A DNA stretch of 64,000 nt from Numida meleagris (lineage: Eukaryota > Chordata > Aves > Galliformes > Numididae), in the NCBI RefSeq assembly GCF_002078875.1, contig NC_034411.1:2869351-2933350 (forward strand). The letters run 5' to 3'. Each line of letters opens with the position of its first letter. The first letter of the stretch is position 1. The translations under genes and the position numbers were made by a program. Below are positions 52,801 through 61,800 of the stretch, one piece after another. The notes beneath the pieces were generated by a model that ran no database searches, was not told the origin of the DNA, and saw only the letters and a list, made by a program, of their open reading frames with translations.

Positions 52801-55800
52801 GCCCTTACCCTGCACCTCCTCAGTCTTCCTGACCGCAGACACAAGTTTGGATTCTTGCTGTATGGTCAGAGCAACAGATTTAGCTTCTTATCCTGCTCCA
52901 CTTGCATGATATTTAATGTCAGGTAGCATGTGATTGTACTGCTTAAACAGCTTATTGTCATTTTTCCAGTTTCTTGTTTCATCCTTGCACCTCTTTCTAC
53001 GTCTCCTCTGAAATAAGGAAGCCACACTTAGTTACTTTATCCCAAAGATCTCAGTCTTCCTACATTACAGCATTTGCTACATTACCACAATTTGGCATTT
53101 CTGATACCGCTACCAACACAGTCTTAGCTCACCATGCCAGTAATATTGAACAGGCTAGGTACTATTCTTCTTAAGACTCTACTCAACAGTAAGGTTCCCC
53201 AAGACTTCCTTCCAATTACCTGTGAAATTAGGCAATTTCTCATTAAACTCCAACTTAATCACCTATTTGTTCACCAGCTTGTGTCATGTCTGATAGTCAT
53301 CCACATCATGCTCAGTGAGCAGTGTCAGGTCTGGGCCTAGTCAACAGCCTCATAGTTAGCCTGCAGCCCTGACATTTTTATTGCGGCCAGACATGAATAT
53401 TTCTGTAATCCAAAAGTCAGATTTCTGTTTCATGAAGAAATTAATTGTCAGGACATGAAATTTTGTTAGAACATTTCTTTAGCACAAAAATGATTTTGTA
53501 AAATCTTCAATGTTTTGACAGTGAGGCTGTACAATGGCATATTTGTGATTTGTTAATGTGAAGATTAATTTTTGTTCTGTGTGGCTCAACACTTAAGTAG
53601 GTATCTTATACGAACAATGCTTTACATTTATTTAAATTACATATTTAACTTTATAGGGTGCCTTATATTGTCTTCTTGGAAATCACAGTGGAGTGTGTTT
53701 GGCAAATCTTCATGATTGGGACTGCATCACACAGACATGGCCAGCAATCGTTTCTTCTGGGCTTAGCCAAGCGATGTCCTTGGAAAAACCATCCATAGTT
53801 AGACTTTTTGATGACCTAGCAGAAAAAATCCACAGACAGTATGAAACAATCGGATTGGATTTTGCAGTAAGTGACAGATTGCTTGGAGTTAATGTCTTGG
53901 ATTGCCTGTGCATCTGATTACACAAGAGTTTGAGACTCATTTGTATTATCTAAATTAGTGTTCTGATGTTGATCTGATTTCTGTTACAGAGGAATGTAGA
54001 CCTGTACCTTTTAAATTGAAGCACTACTACTGGAAAGTGTAATTTGTTGTTAAACTTCCTTATGAAAAGGAAGTTTAAGTAGTTTTCCAGTGTTAATTAG
54101 TATGCTTCTTGCTAATCAAGTATAAAGATGTGTATTGGTAAAACAGAGTGGTCAAATTAACGTTGTCAGTGTGTGTAGCTGTGGCTGCACTGTGCAACTT
54201 TGCCCAACTGCCTTTTTCCTAGTCATTGTGTTAAATTGCATGATTTATTTTCAATAATGAGTGACAATAAAAGTCTTTAGAAACTATTTTTATAAATGCT
54301 GTAATGAAATATTAAAGTTTCTCTTTCATTTTAAAATAAGTATGTACTTATAGGAAAAATATGCAGACAGGAAATTATGCACTCTTCATATGATTCTCAA
54401 GCCTCCTCATTTCAAAGCAGAAACAAACGCGTAAACATTTCATAATTGCTCAGTTTGAAATCTGCTCCTTTTTTGTCAATAGGTTCCAGAGAAATGTATT
54501 GAAGTAGCTGTTATGCTGCAAAGATCAGAACATCCCAGTTTAGATTTCACACCACTTCGGTCAGAAGAAATACAGCTAGGGATTCAGCGACAGAAAGAAA
54601 AGAACGCTGAGGCTCTGCGGTAAGTTCAGCCTCCCTTATCACTGGTTTGTACTGTCTAATGCTAACTGTCCATGAAATGTAATAATCCAAAATTGCTAAA
54701 CTAAATCTCAAATAGATACACCGAGAATGTCCAGTAATTGTTGTGATGTGTTTTCTCTCTTGGAGTGGCAGCCACTCTCCTCTACGCTTGAATTTCCTTC
54801 CTTCCTCTTTTTCTTCCCTGGACTGCCAATTGGTGCTGTGTTTACTGCACTGCATTCGCTCACCTTTTGGTGAGGGACTTTCAATCTGTTTTTATGTAAT
54901 TCTTTTAACAGCATCTGGTTGATGAGTGTTTGTTTTTTCTTCCTACGTGCCTAGAAACTATGAAAATTTGGTCAACATGCTGTTGGACTGTGTGGAACAA
55001 AGAAATCTGTAAGTCTTCCTTCATGTGTACGAAATGTTTTATTTCTTTATGCTGGTTTAGAGTTGAATACAAGAATAAATAGCAGTTCTATCAAGAGGTG
55101 CAGTTAGAATGACCAGAACTAAGTAATTCTTTACACCCTTCAGATAGTTGTCCAGAAGCAGCATGTCAGTAGAAATCTTGCATGAAGCTGGCTGTGGCTA
55201 GCTTGGAAAGTTGCTGTTTGTTTGTTTGTTGACTTTTTTTTTGTAAAAGTACATGCAAGAACTGGGAGGCCCTTTTGAATTTACATATGGATTCTTTTTG
55301 TCCACACTGAAATATAAAGGCCGGTGTTGCGTTACTGTCTCCAGATAAATAAGTGAATGAGTCTTGAATTTATTCTTGTTGAGATTTAGACTTGTTAATA
55401 CAAGGCATCGCTGCACTCTAGAGTTTAACTTTGTCATTAATTGAGATATATTATTTTGTTGTTTATTGTTGTGGAAAAAAATGTTTGCATAATACTGATG
55501 TCCAAATAGATTTTAATTGGCAGCATCATATTAAAAAATAAATACTTTAAAAGAATGACCTTGTAGGTCAGTATTTTACATTAGTGGTGCCATTTTAATG
55601 CTGGCATTTCAACTGGGTGTAATTTTAGTTGCACTTGTTCCCAGAGCTGTTGAAGATTTCCCTAAATGTTAGTGAAGCTCACTGACTGTAGCAGTGACAT
55701 ATATTCAGGCTGATTTTAAGTCATGTTAAGTCATGTTCTGTATGTACATAACCAGTGTGATCATTTCTGTGCAAAAGCAGTGCATGCAAAACTCTGCTAC

Positions 55801-58800
55801 ATACTGTCTGCTTTGATTTTCAGTCCCTGGAAGTTTGAGCACATCAGTATTGGTTTTCTGTCCCTGCTCCTGAGGGATGATAGGATACTGCCCGTCCGTG
55901 CCATAAGATTTTTTGTGCAGTGTCTCAACCATGATGCAATTGTTGTTCGTAAGGTAAGATCAACATAACTGCCTCTTTGTTTTGCAGCTCAGTGGGTTTT
56001 AGCACAGATGTTTGTTACTCTGCTGCGATGCAGTACGAAAACTGGGGCATGCATCCCTACCCACCTTCCAGATGTTTATGTACTTAGAAGCTCCTAATCC
56101 AAGAGTGTGGCAGTCTTGGTAATGCTAGAGCCACATTGAATGATGGAAAGTCCATAAACTGAAAACATGAAACATGCCTATTTGTACTGATTTAGTTTGG
56201 GATCCTTCTACATATGTGGGGATTTCCTGTTTTTTTGTTTTTTGGGGTTTTTTTGCACCTGTAGCTTATTACTTCAAGCAATGTCATCTGTTCTGTGCTT
56301 GTACCTTTTATTCTGCTCGTCTCCTCAGTGAGGCTTGAAGGTAACGGCCACATCCTTGTGGAGCGGAGTGATTTTGGTGCTCTGCAAATGCCACAACTTG
56401 ATTCCTGTCTACTGAACAACTAAAATTGCAGCCACTAGTGTGGTGAAGTTAGCTGCAGTGTTCATTGGCTTTTTAGGGTGGAGAAGCTAGCTTAAACTAT
56501 GTCTGATGAGATGATAAGACATTCTTCTGGTGGTAAATGTATGAAATGGATGCATTAATGCCTGCTTCTGTCTTTTAGGTGGCCATCTCAGCTGTGGCTG
56601 GTGTTCTTAAGCAGCTCAAGAGAACACACAAGAAAGTGCCCATATGCCCATATGAAATAAGTAAGTTTTACTTCAAATAAAAAAATGAGGTTTTAACAGG
56701 GTTTTGGTTTTTTTTTAGATTTTTCTGTTTAAATTAAACAAGTAATCTCAAGCTTTTAATTTCCCTCCGGTTAATGTCTCATTTAAACAAAATAGGTAAT
56801 ACTAAACAGTAGATTTTTAGTTTGTCTTTATATTATTATGTATTAATATACTTTATGTATTGTAAATATTATGTGTATCATTGCATGCTTGTATGTGTTA
56901 AGCTATTCACTTACTTTTAGTGAGTTGAAACTTCAGAGATATGGTTAGGGTCATTCTCCTTTCAGAAAGCCTTGTACTTTGTAAGAATAACTTATATACC
57001 TTCTCTTTTTATACTCTTTGTCTCATCATTTCAAATGGCTTGTTTATTCAAATCATAAAAGAATTTCTACTATTTCTCTTGACGTTACTTTTAATCTCAT
57101 AGAGCAAATCTCTGTACAGATTTGATGGGGAAGAAGCTCTGACCAAAGGCACAAACTTATTTAATCGAAGTTGCAATGTTTACTGGAACTGTTGGTGAAC
57201 AATTTTGATAGAGCCTAAATTATTCTTAAACCAGGTGGAAACCCTAAGCCTTCTAGTATTCAGGCTGGTGACAGGCTGGATAACCAGTGGCTGCACTACG
57301 ACAGTCAGAGCTTACCAAAGACTAAGGAGGCTTGGGAGTCGTGTTGTTTTGTGGAGAAGACGCACTGGGGGTATTACACCTGGCCTCAGTGAGTACTGTT
57401 AACCAACGTGCATTAACTCGAATTATAAAATTCAGCAGAAAAAACCAGAACCTCAGTAATGTGCGTTAGCTTTAATTTTTTTGATTGAACAACAGCAACA
57501 ACAAATTATTTGTCCTTTACTTAGTTTTTCTTGCTTGTTTTACCACCTTCACGTTTTTCAGTTCCTACCTGGTGTTCTTAGGTTCTGTGGGTATTACAAG
57601 CGCTTACTATTTATGACTATTAAATTTCTTCCATCAAAATTATACGCTGGTTTAAAATTAAATATGGATATTTGAAAATAGTGTGATTTCAAAATATGTA
57701 TAGCAGTCTATTACTGATAGTTCTGGATTCCTTGCTATATAGCAGTGCCATTGTAATTATAGGCTTAATTTTTTTGTTGTAAATTTTCTTGCAAATTTTG
57801 CTTTGTTGAAGTCAGTAAATCCTGTTGTTAATATAGAGAACACAGAGAATGATGATAACCTTTACTTTACTTTGAAACATTTTATTATTTTTTTTAATGT
57901 CCAGAACAATGACAGTTTATGCTCCAGTTGAGCAGCAGCCAAAGCTTGGACGGCGAAGAGATGAACTGACAGAGGTAAAGATTTTAGTGAGCTTCATTTG
58001 TGTGGATTTTATTTAATACTACTCTCTTCTTTTTAAGTATCATTCACAAATTTATGTAGATATGGAGCTGAAATTCTCTATTTTAACCTAATTATTGTCT
58101 GTCGTTTCGAAAATGCTTACGTAAAACATTTGGAAACACTTACTTTGCTTGATTGCAAAGGTGGAGATTGAACTCAAATATCGTGTCATAGCTGGTTATA
58201 ATCATGTTTTTGACAAGCCATAAGTGATACCTGCTCTGAATCCTAGATCCTCAAAAAGCATTTTAAATAGCATTTTTCTACTTAATTTTCATACCTACTG
58301 TGTTAGCATATAAGAAATTACTTTTTATACGTTGCATTTTCTCTATCAGTGATCATAGTATAATTGTGTTAATGAGAACTTCATTGTTGACTTTCAAATC
58401 TTATCAGAGTTTGGAACAAGGTAATTAAAGACAGTGGGAATTACTACTTCGTAGGGGTTGTGCGACTGAAAGGAAAGATGATCTGAAGTCATTAACAGGA
58501 TTAAAAATTAGGTGGCATCTAAAACATTATATAATATTCTCATTAAAACTAGAGGGAGAAATGGATAATCCAGGCATGTTTTCTGCCAGAAGTAAAAATA
58601 AAATGAAAATTGGCTCTTGAAAAAATTGTGTTATCGCTGTGGTGATGAAGCACTGCAAAGCTAATCCTCTTTTTTTCTTCTTTTTCAGGCAGAACAAATT
58701 ATTTATGATCATTTTTCTGATCCCAAGTTTGTTGAACAGTTGATAAAATTTCTGTCTTTAGAAGACAGAAAAGGAAAAGACAAATTCAATCCTCGCAGAT

Positions 58801-61800
58801 TTTGCCTCTTCAAGGTAACCGGAGTTCCTTGAATTGAATTCTTTTTTGTAGACAGTTATCCTAGTGTGGAAAAGCCCCGCACATCTTGTGTCTTACTGTT
58901 GGGAAATATATAAATATGTTGTTATGCTTAATCCCATTAACCTTTTCATTTGATTAACTACTTATGGAAAGAGTAGTTTGGAAGTCTGTAGGGTACAGTA
59001 TCTAATTCTATTATAAAAGCATTGTAATTTCACTTTCTGCATATTCAAATCTAAAGCTCTTCGTTATCATATATTCTTCTTACAAAGACAATTGTTTACT
59101 CTGATAATTGGTGAAAGCACTTTCACATTGTCTTTTGCAGGGCCTTTTTAGAAACTTTGATGATGCCTTTTTGCCAGTTCTGCAGCCCCATTTGGAACGC
59201 CTTGTGTCAGACTCCCATGAAAGCACCCAGAGATGTGTTGCTGAAATTATAGCTGGCTTGATAAGAGGTTCTAAACACTGGACATTTGAGAAGGTGCTGA
59301 AGTAGTGTTTTTGAGTGGCTCTTGAAAGTTAAGGGATAAGCTTGAATTATTAAATGCATTAAACCTATGAAATTGGGGGCTGTTGATGTGTCACTGAAAT
59401 CCAAGGAAGGGCTGGAAGAAGTTACAGTATGTAATGCTTCACTGCAGTTCCTAGCTTGGTTGGGAGCCTGTATAATGGTAGGTGATAGCAAAATGCTACA
59501 GTGTAAAAAGAAAGAACAGTCAGCTTTTAAGGACTTGGTAAAGCTGACATCTTCTGCAATTTTCCAATTGGAATAAGTGCTGCTCACGTTCAATTCAGAC
59601 CTGTACATCTTTATTTAGCTAGACCTAGGTGTCTAGCTTACTTTTTAATGTATTTGTATCCTAAGAAGTAATTCTGAGAGAATTAGTGTTTTCACTTAAG
59701 AATAATAATAAAGTGAGGAGGGAGTCCTTTAGGTGTATACAACTGCTCTCCAACCAAAAGCCTAGTATTTAAGTATTTAAATAGCATGTGCAGTCTGATT
59801 GTATTTAAGTCACTGGGAATACGGTGCCTACGTATCCACAGTATTTCAAAACACCATGCAAAAAAAAAAAGATATTGCTGCAGGTCTTAGCTCTGATGCT
59901 TATTCCCTTTTATAAATGTTGTAGAATAGGTACTTGTAGAAACAGTATTTTCCCACGTTTTGAGAAGACAGAAGGAATTGGGTTCACACAGGTTAAGCAG
60001 CCATTACCCTGACAAATCTTGTGGTTTGCCTTCTTGCTATGCAGGTGGAAAAACTTTGGAAGCTTCTCTGTCCATTGCTTCGAACAGCTTTATCCAACAT
60101 TACAGTGGAGACATACAATGATTGGGGCACATGCATAGCAACCTCATGTGTAAGTAGTCCGTCTTTAGTTTTGTAAAGTTACATCAGGATGATCAAGTTT
60201 TACAGATATGTAAATAAGAGTTTCATAATTAGTGATGCATGGGTATATTTTATCAGCTACAACGAAGAGCTGTAAATACAATATAAAAGTAACATCCGTC
60301 GAAAATCTTAGAGCTGCTCAGGAAATTGTTTTCTTCTGCTCTTTGCACTTAGCTAAATGTAACATCTTAGAAAGGAAGTAAAGCCTTCATTTTGTACCTC
60401 TTCAGGGGAGCTGTAGCAGTACAGTGGGTGATGTTGAAGTGTGCTCTTATGTGTTTATCACTGAGCAGTTTTTTTTCAGATTACACATTCTTGCTTCAAA
60501 GGTGTGCAGCTGTGGAAAATTACTCGCCAGTTATCTCCTAACAGAGTAACATTTCTGTGCACTGTGGTGGGCTAAGGATTGTCTGAGGAGGAGAGTAAAT
60601 GCTAGGTCACAAATAGCAGGGACTGTTTGAAATCACTTAGCAAAGTTCAGCATAGCTTGTCACCCACAACGCTGGCAATTAATCAGCAAATTCCTGTGTC
60701 CCATGTGATTATTCAAGTATGTAATAAAAATCAGCTGATGTTTCTTCTGTTCCACATCACTTGATTTACCAAGCAATTAAAAACTTAATTTTGTGTGTAG
60801 TTTCCCTGTACTTTCTTCATATTGGGTTTTGTTGTGGGGAAAAAATATTTCACCTTTAATTTAATCTTTGTCAAAACTTAACTTGCTTATGCAGTATTTA
60901 CATAAAAACCCCTAATGTGCTTCATATTTCTGATACCTGCTTATTTTCAGGAGAGCAGAGATCCTAGGAAACTGCACTGGTTGTTTGAATTGCTGTTGGA
61001 ATCTCCATTGAGCGGTGAAGGAGGATCATTTGTAGATGCATGGTAAAATTAATTGTAACTGTTTGTGGCTGAACAAAGGAAATAAAAGCATGGATAAAAT
61101 ACACTGAGACTGTATTGTGACAGCTGGCTTGTAGTGGCACGAAGCAAAACTGCTCCTTTTCAGTTAGCCTTCCCAACACAATGGCAGTTTATTCATTAAT
61201 TTTCATGCCCTTAAATCTTGTTAATAGAATGTGAAGTTTTGGAACTGGCATAGCAGCAGTACTGTTCTTCCATTCTGTGATGTTAACCCATCTTTGCATG
61301 CAGCCCATACAAAGACACTTCTATGCTTTGACACGCTCAACGTTTAAAACAAGATTTTCAGGCGGCCAGAGAAGGGAGAAACAGTTTGGTGTGACTGTAA
61401 ATGTCTTATTCCAATTTCTAGCCGACTTTATGTGCTACAAGGTGGCCTTGCACAGCAGGAGTGGAGAGTACCAGAGCTGCTGCACAGACTGTTAAAATAC
61501 TTGGAACCTAAACTCACCCAGGTTTACAAAAATGTCCGAGAGAGAATAGGAAGGTCAGTGTTCTCTTCTGCAGTTCAATTTATTTTTTTCTTTTCATAGT
61601 ATTTTGGTAACTGAGCATCTTAACAGCTACACTGAAGTGGTGGCTGTTATCTTTGTGTGTGTGAATTCTGCTGGATAGAAATTATGTTGTTGTTAACAAA
61701 CTTACTTCAGAAACTTAAGCTGACTACTCCATTTTTACTTCATGTATGTGGCCTGTCAGTGACTATTTAGCCCTGCTCATTCCAATTATCCACAAAGAAT

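Larger units (their letters stand above)
54620..58688 (+). other. PSME4: PSME4 introns 29 to 34 (exons 30-34 lie between)
   Basis: AT-rich introns of 335, 815, 625, 574, 516 and 714 nt. No repeat family, RNA gene or extra exon recognised. Confidence 0.7.

Noticed and set aside
59207..59608. 133-codon minus-strand ORF over exon 36 and intron 36
   Set aside because: Antisense shadow of exon 36 extended into the intron; no domain recognised.
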